Assembly (NCBI RefSeq): GCF_031143425.1
Contig: NC_090444.1
Location: forward strand, 1,347,142,323-1,347,206,322
Origin: Pleurodeles waltl
Lineage: Eukaryota > Chordata > Amphibia > Caudata > Salamandridae
Direction: 5' to 3'
DNA length: 64,000 nt
This document shows, piece after piece, positions 53,576 through 64,000 of the stretch. Positions within the stretch are counted from its first letter, which is position 1; the number at the start of each line of letters is the position of its first letter. The notes under the pieces were generated by a model, which made no database searches, was not told the origin of the DNA, and was given only the letters and a program-made list of their open reading frames with translations. A program made the translations under genes and the position numbers.

Positions 53576-55548
53576 TAAGATAAGATAAACTAAAACGTTT
53601 TAATACAATTATTGTATTCTATGAGACGTATGCCTATGGGAAGGTGAAAAGTAACTGCTTGGCAGCTTGGCAGACAATAAACATTTCACATTCCTAACCT
53701 AGATCACATTTACAAGAAAATGCTACTTCAGCTGTTCAAGCCTAATACATATATTTCTTACAGCTCATTGAAATTCCTCAAATTAAAAAGTATTATTTTT
53801 TGTCTATGGCCTATATGTTAATTATTGCATTTGTTTTCAGTACAATAAAAATGCTCTGTCATTAATGACTTTTGTGACAAGGATTCTGGTTGTTACTTGA
53901 AAAGGCTTTCACCTCCCTCTCTAGTTTCTTCCAACAACTATTTTAGCAAAGTCCAAATGTAGCCATAGGTGACAGGCCTGCTTTCAAGAGCTTGAACAGA
54001 ATCAGATTTACAGTTACACATTGACATCATCTGTAGTGTTTGGAAGAAAGAACTCAGTGGAAAGAAGACAAACCATCATTCTGATATTGAGGAGTCAGTA
54101 TTCCAACATCTAAAAAGCTCAATAGTCCAACAATATCCCTATAAGAACATTATAAGTAGAATGCATTTCCGTTTAATGTACAAGTTAAAAACTGGATCAG
54201 GCTGTCCACCTGTTAGGGCAGAACTCGAAAGCAAGCATTCATAACCTCTGACTTTGAGGATAATGTCTTTAAAGTGGAAAAAAGTGGAAAATCATACATT
54301 TGGTTCACCCACTACAGATGTATTACTCTTGGCAGAAGAATGAAGGAAACGCCCTGAATAGTTTAACATGGCACAGCTCATTATTCTATTTGGCACACTT
54401 ACGGGCTAAAAATGAAATTTTTATTGGCAGATAAAGTCTTAGCATTTGGAGCATAAAATCTGAGGTTATCCAAACTTATTAAAATGACAAAAATGCAAAG
54501 ATTGTCTGCGGCACCTCTAGAGATTTCTATATATGCAGCTAGTACCTGACCTGTTGCTCATCAACTTTATGAGCGACTGCATTTTTCCCACACTAATAAC
54601 TTCCTATTTCTCCCTCGAATATCTGAAATATTTGAATATGGCATTTCTCATTCTAAGAAGAAAAAGAACATGGAAGTAATATAGCACATCTTAAATGTGA
54701 AGATACAAACAAAGATTAAGTATTTTCTTTTTATATCGCGGTTCATCAGCATAAATCGAGTACATCGACACATTCTTGCTATTTTCAGTCAGTCAGTCAA
54801 TCAATATTCATTGTTAGGTTATGACAACCATAAACGTGCATATCAATAAAATGCATTCTGTATTAAAAAAAAAACATTAAAAGAGACAATCGGTACAAAT
54901 TGATTTATATGTGCAATAAAGGGGTTTTCCACAAATTCAGTCACTCCGCATATTTTCCTGACATTTAAAGTACATCGGATATATTTAGGCGCTGCATGAC
55001 AAATTTGTATAGATCCTAATTGTTGCAAAAACATTATTTTGTGTTTCCTAATATTGTTATCTTTGTAGAACCGGGTCTAAAGAGCGTTTTGATATGGTCT
55101 ATACAAAGTGCAAAAGAGCAAAAAGTGGCAGTTGCTTTTGCAAGAAGTGTTGTTACTGAACATTCTGGAAGGCATGGGAACCAGGTTCCCTGATTGGCAA
55201 ATGCAAGCAAAGAATGGAGGGTATTACAATGAAGATGTGGGTAATAAAATATGAATTGTGTTACTAATTATGGTGGCATAAAATTCTAGGTCCAGGGTGG
55301 TGTGCAGAGCGAAATATGAGCCCACTGCCTGCATAGTCTGGACTTTGGACATTACATTTACGCTTTCAGCATTAGTAAACATTTCAGATATTCCCACGTC
55401 ACTAAACACTTTCTTCACATAAGTAAACCAATAGATTGCTAGCATATTACCTAACGTTATGCAATCTTTAATTACTATCCTTGAGAAGTTGGCTTTAATT
55501 TGTCACTAAATCCTGATCCATAAAAGAAATGAACTAATTTTAATTATA
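53576..55548. other. no recognised feature
   Basis: AT-rich, short frames only. A TCAGTCAGTCAATCAATATTC run near 54786 is LINE-tail-like but isolated. Confidence 0.5.
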
Positions 55549-55553
55549 TATCC

Positions 55554-58392
55554 TGTTAGAATTTTCATCCTTGGCGTGGCCTCACTTAACGTTTTGCCTC
55601 TGTTCCCCAGGTTGTTGATGTGTGCTGGACTCTGATTTTACCCGTTTTTGTTACTTTGGGCAATTTACCACTGCTAACCAGCACAAAAATGCAAGTGCTC
55701 CTTTACAAAATGTGTATGTAATTGGCTTATCCATGATTGGCATATTTGATTTATTAGTAAGTCCCTAGTACAGTGCTCTAGAGGTGCTCAGGGCCTGTAA
55801 ATCAAATGCTACTAGTGGGCCTGCAGCACTGGTTGTGCCACCCACATAAGTAGCTCTGTAATCATGTCTCAGACCTGCCACTGCAGTGTCTGTGTGTGCA
55901 GTTTTAACTGTAAATTCGACTTGGCAAGTGTACCCACTTGCCAGGCCTAAACCTTCCCTTTTCGTACATGCCAGACACCCCTAAGGTAGGCCCTAGGTAG
56001 CCCCAAGGGCAAGGTGCAGTGTATGGTCAAAGTAGGACATATAGGCGGTCATTCTGACCGCGGCGGTCGGCGGTCGCCGCCCGCCAAGCGGTTCCCGCCG
56101 AAACACCGCACCGCGGTCAAAAGACCGCAGCAGCCATTCCGGCTTTCCCGCTGGGCCGGCGGCCGACCGCCAGAAGACCGCCGGCCGGCCCAGCGGGACA
56201 GCCCCTTCAACAATGAAGCCGGCTCGGAATGGAGCCGGCGGAGTTGAAGGGGTGCGACGGGTGCAGTGGCACCCGTCGCGATTTTCACTGTCTGCTAAGC
56301 AGACAGTGAAAATCTTAGTGGGGCCCTGTTAGGGGGCCCCTGCACTGCCCATGCCAGTGGCATGGGCAGTGCAGGGGCCCCCAGGGGCCCCACGGCACCC
56401 GTTCCCGCCATCCTGGTTCTGGCGGTGGACACCGCCAGAAACAGGCTGGCGGGAAGGGGGTCGGAATCCCCATGGCGGTGCTGCAAGCAGCGCCGCCATG
56501 GCGGGTTCCCTGGGCCAGCGGGAAACCGGCGGGAAACCGCCGGCTCCCCTTTTCCGACCGCGGCTTTACCGCCGCTGTCAGAATCGCCCAGGACGCACCG
56601 CCAGCCTGTTGGCGGTGCTTCCGCCGCACTCCGCCATCGCGGTCATGGACCGCCAAGGTCAGAATGACCCCCATAGTAATGTATTTTATGTGTCCTGACA
56701 GTGAAATATTGCTAAATTCGTTTTTCACTGTTGCAAGGCCTGTCCCTCTCATAGGTTAACATGGGGCTACCTTTAAATCTGATTAAAGTGTAGATTCCCT
56801 TTGGGAGTGGATGGATATGTGGAGTTTGGGGTCTCTGAGCTCACAATTTAAAAATATATCTTTTAGTAAAGTTGATTTTAAGATTTTAGAAGGTGGGCAT
56901 TTTCTTGCTTATACCATTTCTGTGGCTCTGCCTGTTTGTGGATTCCCTGTCTGGGTCAGTTTGACAGTTGGGCTGGTTGCACCTCACACTAGACAGTGAC
57001 ACAAAGGGAGATGGGGTGTAGCCTGCATATCCTGATGAGCCATCTGTGCTAGGAGGGAGGGGAGGAGTGGTCACTCACACCTGAAAGGGCTGTGCCTGCC
57101 CTCACACAATGCAGTCTCCATCCCCCTGGTGAGTGTCTGGGGCCTGGCCTGGGCAAGGCAGGATTTCACATTCAAAAGAGACTTTACCTTGAAGTAGGCC
57201 TACTTCAAAGGAGAAATTGGGTATAAGAAGGGCACCCAAAACCACAGACTTTAGGAACCCTTCTGGAACAAGAGGAACCTCTGCTTGCAGAAGAACTGAG
57301 GAAGAAGACCTGCCCTGTCTGTGCTTTGTGGAGCTACCTGCAGTTGCTGCTTCTGCCAGAGTAAGAGGGCAAAGACTGGACTTTGTGTGCCTTCCATCTT
57401 GAAAAAAAATCTCCTAGGGCTTGATTTAGAGCTTGTCTCCTGTTGTTTGAAGTCTCAGGGACAGCAAAGATTTCTCTCTGCCAGCACCTGGAGTCTCTGG
57501 AGAGACTCCTACTCTGCCCTGTGGTGCTCATCCAGTTCCTGGGACCCTGAAAGGAGAAGCTGGCAGCCTAAAGACAATGAAATCCACACACAGAGCACTG
57601 TGCAGGGAAAAGATTTACGCGACTCCGATCTGCGGCTGAAGAAACGACGTGCTGCTGGCTCCGCAGCTGAGAAACGACGCTCGCAGGAAACGCGACCGGA
57701 GAATCGCCGAAAGGAGCAGAAGAAACGAAGTGCAGCATTACTAATGGAGGCTGGAGATCACCACCCGCGCCACGGGGTTTTCGGATCATCGCGTGGCTGG
57801 ATTTCCGACTCAAGTACCGTTGTGCGTGGAAAAACAACGCAAGGCCCGCCCGGACCCGAGAGCGCTGACCGGATCGACGCACCGCTCTCCTGCGGGGAGA
57901 AGAAACGATGCGCCCCGACCCAGTGAAAGGAGAAACGACGCACGGTCCCTCTCGTGAGTGCATTGCATTGCAAGCCCTTTTTGACGCGCACTTGCCCGTG
58001 CGGGGTTATTTTTGACGCACCCAAGGTACTTTTATACGCTGACAGTGTTAGTGTGTGTTTAAAGCTACTTAAAGACTCTTTTTGCATTTTTGTAGATAAC
58101 TTGACTTGTGTATTGTGGATTTTTGTCGTTTTGGTCTTGTTTTGTTTAGATAAATATTTCCTATTTTTCTAAACTAGTGTGTCATTTTGTAGTGTTTTCA
58201 TTAAGTTACTGTGTGTGTTGGTACAAATACTTTACACCTAGCACTCTGGAGTTAAGCCTACTGCTCTGCCAAGTTACCAAAGGGGTAAGCATGGGTTAGC
58301 TGGGGGTAATTCTCTTTTAGCCTGACTAGTGTGAGGGTCCTTGCTTGAACAGGGGGTAACCTGACTGTCAACCAAAGACCCCATTTCTAACA
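55554..58392 (+). repeat. long solo LTR with hairpin element A3 inserted
   Basis: Starts TGTTAGAA, ends TCTAACA. Flanks are TATCC (55549-55553) and TCTCC (58393-58397), one mismatch apart. Without the 629-bp hairpin element and one duplicated triplet it is about 2.2 kb and colinear with 11054-13245 along its whole length. No retroelement genes adjoin it. Confidence 0.85.
56044..56672 (+). mobile_element. hairpin-train short element, family A copy 3
   Basis: 629 bp, left end GGCGGTCATTCTGACC, right end GGTCAGAATGACCCCC, flanked by ATA (56041-56043 and 56673-56675). The LTR at 11054 shows the empty site (ACATATAGTAAT near 11535-11546), which proves a discrete insertion with one ATA duplicated. 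Hairpin order is that of copy 1. Stems remain perfect with changed bases: CACTGTCTGC / GCAGACAGTG at 56285-56310, and TGCACTGCCCATGCC with its complement at 56340-56373. Confidence 0.9.
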
Positions 58393-58409
58393 TCTCCCTA
58401 GTAGCCTAC

Positions 58410-59690
58410 CTCAACTGCTGAGTTGCATATAGATGAAGCAGTGGTTTAGGGGATGGCTAGCAATCTGTGTACAAAGTATTTTGATGTTCATGTAACCCTA
58501 AAAATCTGCACCATATTGCCACCCTGAAATACATTTACTCTTATAAATTTGTGTTGTTTCTTTACCAGCTGATAGCACAGCTTTGATGCAAAATGAAAGA
58601 CAAAGTCAATGGACCTAAGATGTTGTTGCACTCCCAGTAGGATACCTAAGTATGTGAAGTACTTAACTTCAGCAACTGGTACTTCCCCAATAAAATGGGC
58701 CTTTGATTTGATATTGTTTGGGCCACTTCTCAAGATGAATAATTTTGTGACATTTGTTTTTAAATCAAGGTCCCTCTAAAAGCTCGTAAATTAATCTAGA
58801 AGGATTTGCATCCCATTGGCCGGCCTCGAGATAAGGACCACATCATCTGCATGCAGAAGTACTAGAATTGGGAGTTTACCTCGTTTTCGCATACCTTTCT
58901 CAATAGAAAATAAGTGTTTCTCCAGCCCATTAACATATAATTGAAATACAAAAGGTGTTGAAAAGCATTCCTAGCTTACTCCAAGTTTAGATTGAATTGT
59001 TGAAGCGAGGTTCATCATGGATATATGTATGGCTCATCTCCTGGCCTTGACATATTTCTCTACTAGATGTAAATTAAAACAATGGTCCACCCTTCCCACG
59101 CTTGAATGAAAGCCAAACTGAACAATGTACAATAAACTATTTTCCTCTGCCCACACTTCGAGTCCAGAAAGGAGAACTCAAGCTAATTTTTTTTTTGTTG
59201 AATCTGTTAGAGATATGAGCATTTGAATATTAACAGTTTCACAAGTTCCTATCTCCTCTAAGGAAATTGTCACTATGATTACCTCTTTCCAACATCTCGG
59301 CCAGCTATAGTTACTCTTAGAACCTATGTTAAAATAGTTGCCCAGAAGGTGGTATTTGCTTGAAAAATGTCCACCATAACTCTCATCCGGTCCAGGGGCT
59401 TTCCCAGAGGGGCACATTCCTATGGCTCAGACAACATATTTTATATCAATTGTGCTGTTCAAAGCAAAAGCAGCAGCCTGATCATATATTACTAGACTCT
59501 GCTTGAAGGGATCAGCAGTGATGAAGCCAAAAATCGTAGTGAAAGGGTCGGCCCAACTTTTAGCTGGAATTAGGCATTCAGCCTTCATGGTTGAAGAAAA
59601 AGGAAAGATTTGCCACTCTCGAAAATGTCCTGCTGTTCTTAATCTTTCCTGCTGCTTCTAAATCCTCCCATGTCTTAGTTCGTCTTATAT
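58410..59690 (-). pseudogene. non-LTR retrotransposon RT remnant, clade uncertain
   Basis: Minus-strand pieces in order. 59417-59340 has SGKAPGPDESYGG followed by W-P-RCWKEVIIV, the start of many LINE RTs. About 59130-58790 (several frames) holds a FGFH-SVGRVDHCFN-like stretch and a HADDVVLISRPANGMQILL stretch containing the catalytic A-D-D. 58733-58488 has VKYFTYLGILLG, the usual block after the palm. Many stops and shifts. The L2-like LINE at 59772 lies just upstream. Inactive. Confidence 0.65.
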
Positions 59691-59771
59691 TCATTTAGAC
59701 CTTCCATGCTGCTCACACTTCATTCTTATTCCATGGGCATTTTTAGGGCAATTATCTTGTGGGCTTTTTTT

Positions 59772-61041
59772 ATCAATCAATCAATCAGTACATTTATAGA
59801 GCGGCCTACTCACCCGAGAGGGTCTCAAGGCGCTGGAGAGGGGGGGTGTTACTGCTGCTCGAAGAGCCATGTCTTGAGGAGTTTCCTGAAGGCGAAATGG
59901 TTCTGGGTAGTTCTTAGGTGTGCGGGGAGGGAGTCCCATGCTTTGGCTGCCAGGTAGGCGAATGATCTTCCTCCGGCGGTGGTTCTGAGGATCCGTGGGA
60001 CGTTGGCGAGGGCGAGGCTGGCTGAGAGGAGCTGACGGGTGGGCGTGTAGAACGAGAGCCGGCTGTTGAGGTATTCGGGGCCCATGTCGTGGAGTGCTTT
60101 GTGTGCATGGGTGAGGAGCCTGAAGGTGATCCTCTTGTTGATGGGGAGCCAGTGCAGGCGTTTCAGGTGGGCGGATATGTGGCTGCGGCGAGGAATGCCG
60201 AGGATGAGGCGTGCGGAGGAGTTCTCTATGCGTTGTAGTAGTTTCTGAAGCTTGGCAGTGGTTCCTGCGTATAGGGTGTTTCCGTAGTCCAGTCGGCTTG
60301 TGACGAGGGTATGGGTAACCGTCTTTCTGGTTTCGGCGGGGATCCATCGGAAGATCTTCCGGAGCATGCGTAGGGTGTTGAAGCATGATGACGAGACGGC
60401 GTTGACTTGCTTGGTCATCGTGAGGAGGGAGTCCAGGATGAAACCGAGGTTGCATGCATGATCCGAGGGGGTTGGTGCGGTGCCCAGCGCCGTGGGTCAC
60501 CAAGAGTCGTCCCAGGCGGATGGGGATTGTCCGAGGATGAGGACCTCCGTCTTGTCTGAGGTCCGTTTTAGGCGACTGAGCTTCATCCACTCCGCGACTT
60601 CTTTCATTTCTTCCTGAAGGTTGGTTTTGGCGGTGGTTGGGTCTTTGGTGAGGGAGAGTATCAGCTGGGTGTCGTCGGCGTAGGAGATGATGTTGATCTT
60701 GTGTTTGCGTGCGATGGCGGTGAGGGGGCTCATGTAGATATTGAAGAGGGTTGGGCTGAGCGAGGATCCTTGGGGTACGCCGCAGATGATCTCGGTGGGT
60801 TCTGAGTGGAAGGGAGGGAGGTGGACTCTCTGGGTTCTGTCGGAGAGAAACGAGATGACCCAGTCCAGGGCCTGTCCTAGGATTCTAGTGGTGCGGAGGT
60901 GGGTTATTAGGGTGCGATGGCACATGGTATCGAAGGCTGCCGAGAGGTCCAGGAGGATGAGGGCGGCTGTTTCTCCGTTGTCCTGATGTCATCGGTTGCT
61001 GCGATGAGGGCGCTTTGTGTGCTGTGGTTGGTGTAGGAGGC
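59772..61041 (-). mobile_element. L2-like LINE, 5'-truncated
   Basis: Minus strand. It ends 3' with a GCCTTGAGACCCTCTCGGG-type tail, GTGAGTAG, CTATAAATG, then a (TGAT)n run (59772-59788). The RT frame runs back to about 60990 and is cut at about 61041, where a long LTR begins. Its tail matches that of the SINE at 22487. Confidence 0.85.
59849..60990 (-). pseudogene. L2-like LINE reverse transcriptase, C-terminal part
   Basis: The palm has LLDLSAAFDT (just above 60925), CGVPQGSSLSPTLFNIY, the catalytic YADDTQL (near 60665-60685) and SDKTEVLILG. One TGA at 60497-60499 interrupts the frame; downstream of it the same frame continues without shift to 59849. That part carries SRLDYGNTLYAG...RIENSSARLI, HISAHLKRLHWLPI and the KTWLFEQQ end typical of L2/CR1-group proteins. 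A small frame change lies near 60990. The endonuclease domain is lost. Otherwise well preserved, so the insertion is moderately young. Such elements copy by target-primed reverse transcription. Confidence 0.85.
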
Positions 61042-64000
61042 TGGACTGGCTTGTAGTGAGTACCAAGGGGTACTTACACTTTGCACCAGGCCCAGGTATC
61101 CCTTATTAGTGTAGAGGGGTGTCTAGCAGCTTAGGTTGATAGAAAAGGTAGCTTAGCAGAGCAGCTTAGGCTGAACTAGGAGACGAGTGAAGCTCCTACA
61201 TTACCACTAGTGTCACTTGCACAATATCATAAGAAAACACAATACACAGATATACTAAAAATAAAGGTACTTTATTTTTATGACAATATGCCAAAGTATC
61301 TCAGTGAGTACCCTCATTATGAGGATAGCAAATATACACAAGATATATGTACACAATACCGAAATATGCAGTAATAGCAATAGAAAACATTGCAAACAAT
61401 GTATAGTCACAATAGAATGCAGTGGGGGCACATAGGGATAGGGGCAACACAAACCATATACTCTAGAAGTGGAATGCGAACCACGAATGGACCCCAAACC
61501 TATGTGACCTTGTAGAGGGTCGCTGGGACTGTAAGAAAACAGTGCGGGTTAGGAAAATAGCCCACCCCAAGACCCTGAAAAGTGGGTGCAAAGTGCACCT
61601 AAGTTCCCCAAAGAGCACAGAAGTCGTGATAGGAGAATTGTGCAAGGAAGACCAACACCAGCAATGCAACAACAATGGATTTCCTGACGAGAGTACCTGT
61701 GGAACAAGGGGACCAAGTCCAAGAGTCACGATCAAGTCGGGAGTGGGCAGATGCCCAGGAAATGGCAGCTGTGGGTGCAAAGAAGCTGCCACCGGATGGT
61801 AGAAGCTGTGGATTCTGCAAGAACGACAAGGGCTAGAAACTTCCCCTTTGAAGGATGGATGTCCCACGTCGTGAAGAGTCGTCCAGAGGTGTTTTCATGC
61901 AGAAAGACCGCAAACAAGCCTTGCTAGCTGCAAAGGTCGCAGTTAGGGTTTTTGGATGCTGCTGTGGCCCAGGAGGGACCAGGATGTCGCCAATTGCGTG
62001 AGGGGACAGAGGGGGCGCCCAGCAAGACAAGGAGCTCTCTCAGAAGCAAGCAGCACCAGCAGAAGTGCCGGAACAGGCACTACGAAGTGGAGTGAACTGG
62101 AGCTCACCCGAAGTCACAAATGAGAGTCCCACGACGCCGGAGGACAACTCAGGAGGTCGTGCACTGCAGGTTAGAGTGCCGGGGAACCAGGCTTGGCTGT
62201 GCACAAAGGAAATCCTGGAAGAGTGCACAGGAGCCGGAGTAGCTGCAAAACACGCGGTTCCCAGCAATGCAGTCTAGCGTGGGGAGGCAAGGACTTACCT
62301 CCACCAAACTTGGACTGAAGAGTCACTGGACTGTGAGAGTCACGTGGACAGAGTTGCTGAGTTCAAGGGACCTCGCTCGTTGTGCTGAGAGGAGACCCAG
62401 AGGACCAGTGATGCAGTTCTTTGGTGCCTGCGGTTGCATGGGGAAGTTTCCGTCAACCCACTGGAGATTTCTTCGGAGCTTCTAGTGCAGAGAGGAGGCA
62501 GACTACCCCCACAGCATGCACCACCAGGAAAACATTCGAGAAGGCGGCAGGATCAGCGTTACAAGGTCGCAGTAGTCGTCTTTGCTACTTTGTTGCAGTT
62601 TTGCAGGCTTCCAGCGCGGTCAGCAGTCGATTCCTTGGCAGAAGGTGAAGAGAGAGATGCAGAGGAACTCTGATGAGCTCTTGCATTCGTTATCTAAAGA
62701 ATTCCCCAAAGCAGAGACCCTAAATAGCCAGAAAAGGAGGTTTGGCTACTTAGGAGAGAGGATAGGCTAGCAACACCTGAAGGAGCCTATCAGAAGGAGT
62801 CTCTGACGTCACCTGCTGGCACTGGCCACTCAGAGCAGTCCAGTGTGCCAGCAGCACATCTGTTTCCAAGATGGCAGAGGTCTGGAGCACACTGGAGGAG
62901 CTCTGGGCACCTCCCAGAGGAGGTGCAGGTCAGGGGAGTGGTCACTCCCCTTTCCTTTGTCCAGTTTCGCGCCAGAGCAGGGCTGGGGAATCCCTGAACC
63001 GGTGTAGACTGGCTTATGCAGAGATGGGCACAATCTGTGCCCATCAAAGCATTGCCAGAGGCTGGGGAGGCTACTCCTCCCCAGCCCTGACACCTTTTTC
63101 CAAAGGAAGAGGGTGTAACACCCACTCTGTAACACCCTCTCTCTGAGGAAGTCCTTTGTTCTGCCTTCCTGGGCCAAGCCTGGCTGGACCCCAGGAGGGC
63201 AGAAACCTGTCTGAGGGGTTGGCAGCAGCAGCAGGTGTAGTGAAACCCCAGGAAAGGTAGTTTGGCAGTACCCGGGTCTGAGCTAGAAACTCGGGGGATC
63301 ATGGAATTGTCTCCCCAATGCCAGAATGGCATTGGGGTGACAATTCCATGATCTTAGACATGTTACATGGCCATGTTCGGAGTTACCATTGTGACGCTAT
63401 ACATATGTTGTGACATATGTATAGTGCACGCGTGTAATGGTGTCCCCGCACTCACAAAGTCCGGGGAATTTGCCCTGAACAATGTGGGAGCACCTTGGCT
63501 AGTGCCAGGGTGCCCACACACTAAGTAACTTAGCACCCAACCTTCACCAGGTAAAGGTTAGACATATAGGCGACTTATAAGTTACTTAAGTGCAGTGGTA
63601 AATGGCTGTGAAATAACGTGGACGTTATTTCACTCAGGCTGCAATGGCAGGCCTGTGTAAGAATTGTCAGAGCTCCCTATGGGTGGCAAAAGAAATGCTG
63701 CAGCCCATAGGGATCTCCTGGAACCCCAATACCCTGGGTACCTCAGTACCATATACTAGGGAATTATAAGGGTGTTCCAGTATGCCAATGTAAATTGGTG
63801 AAATTGGTCACTAGCCTGTTAGTGACAATTTGTACAGAGAGAGCATAACCACTGAGGTTCTGGTTAGCAGAGCCTCAGTGAGACAGTTAGGCATCACACA
63901 GGGAACACATACATATAGCTCACAAACTTATGAGCACTGGGGTCCTGGCTAGCAGGGTCCCAGTGACACATAACAAACATACTGAAAACATAGGGTTTTC
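61042..64000 (-). repeat. very long LTR, minus strand, running off the window
   Basis: Read on the minus strand, it ends ACTCACTACAAGCCAGTCCA at 61042, with AATAAAGTACCTTTATTTTT (61260-61280) as a poly(A)-type signal some 200 bp before. It has the same character as the 2.2-kb LTR family, but the sequence is different. A hairpin GGAATTGTCTCCCCAATGCC and its complement sits at 63303-63350. The 5' end is beyond 64000, so it may be solo or attached to an element. Open frames inside are short and unrecognised. Confidence 0.6.

Noticed and set aside
59781..60590. 269-codon minus-strand frame rich in Pro/His
   Set aside because: Alternate frame of the L2-like RT; no domain.

Overview
The window looks like intergenic DNA from a very large, repeat-filled amphibian genome. 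I would guess a salamander or newt, possibly Pleurodeles-like. That rests on the mix of elements: DIRS, a Gmr1-type Ty3/Gypsy, a Penelope-like element, L2-like LINEs, Harbinger-type DNA transposons with many short non-autonomous relatives, and very long solo LTRs. I see no convincing host protein gene. Almost every long reading frame belongs to a mobile element or is low-complexity sequence. Species and family names come from recognition, not from a search.

Layout. 1-4760: 3' part of a Ty3/Gypsy element whose integrase lies before the reverse transcriptase (Gmr1-like), broken by frameshifts and a stop. 5.8-20 kb: Harbinger territory, with transposase remnants at 10.0 and 13.8-15.4 kb, several short elements with 3-bp A/T target duplications, and a 2.2-kb solo LTR (11054-13245). 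21053-23459: second solo LTR, carrying a tRNA-type SINE. 24516-26129: 5'-truncated Penelope-like element with RT and GIY-YIG domains. 30021-32855: minus-strand Gypsy remnant with its 3' LTR, interrupted by two hairpin-rich short elements. 32862-33448: miniature DIRS derivative. 34.3-37.9 kb: possible Myb-like Harbinger accessory remnant and an L2-like LINE remnant. 37990-40203: minus-strand long LTR. 42088-48080: complete DIRS element with gag, RT/RNase H/methyltransferase-like and tyrosine-recombinase frames all open, inserted in a palindromic short repeat. 48-53.6 kb: unclassified repeats, a decayed long LTR, and a 995-bp element of hairpins around a G-rich minisatellite. 55554-58392: another long solo LTR containing a hairpin element. 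58.4-61.0 kb: two LINE remnants. 61042-64000: another long LTR, cut by the window edge.

The most unusual signal is a class of 600-670 bp elements that are little more than a train of consecutive perfect hairpins. Family A has three copies (10381-10984, 32042-32669, 56044-56672); family B has one (30489-31156). They have short terminal inverted repeats and 3-bp duplications (TAT, TTA, ATA, TAG). Between family A copies the two arms of a stem change together, so each copy stays self-complementary although the copies have diverged. One copy has a paralogous empty site inside this same window.

How the parts relate: Harbinger transposase and Myb-like protein are the usual trans-acting partners for short elements with 3-bp duplications, so the remnants here are plausible relatives of their source. 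The SINE at 22487 shares its 3' tail with the L2-like LINE at 59772, which implies that LINE family mobilised it. The long LTRs serve as landing sites for the SINE and a hairpin element.
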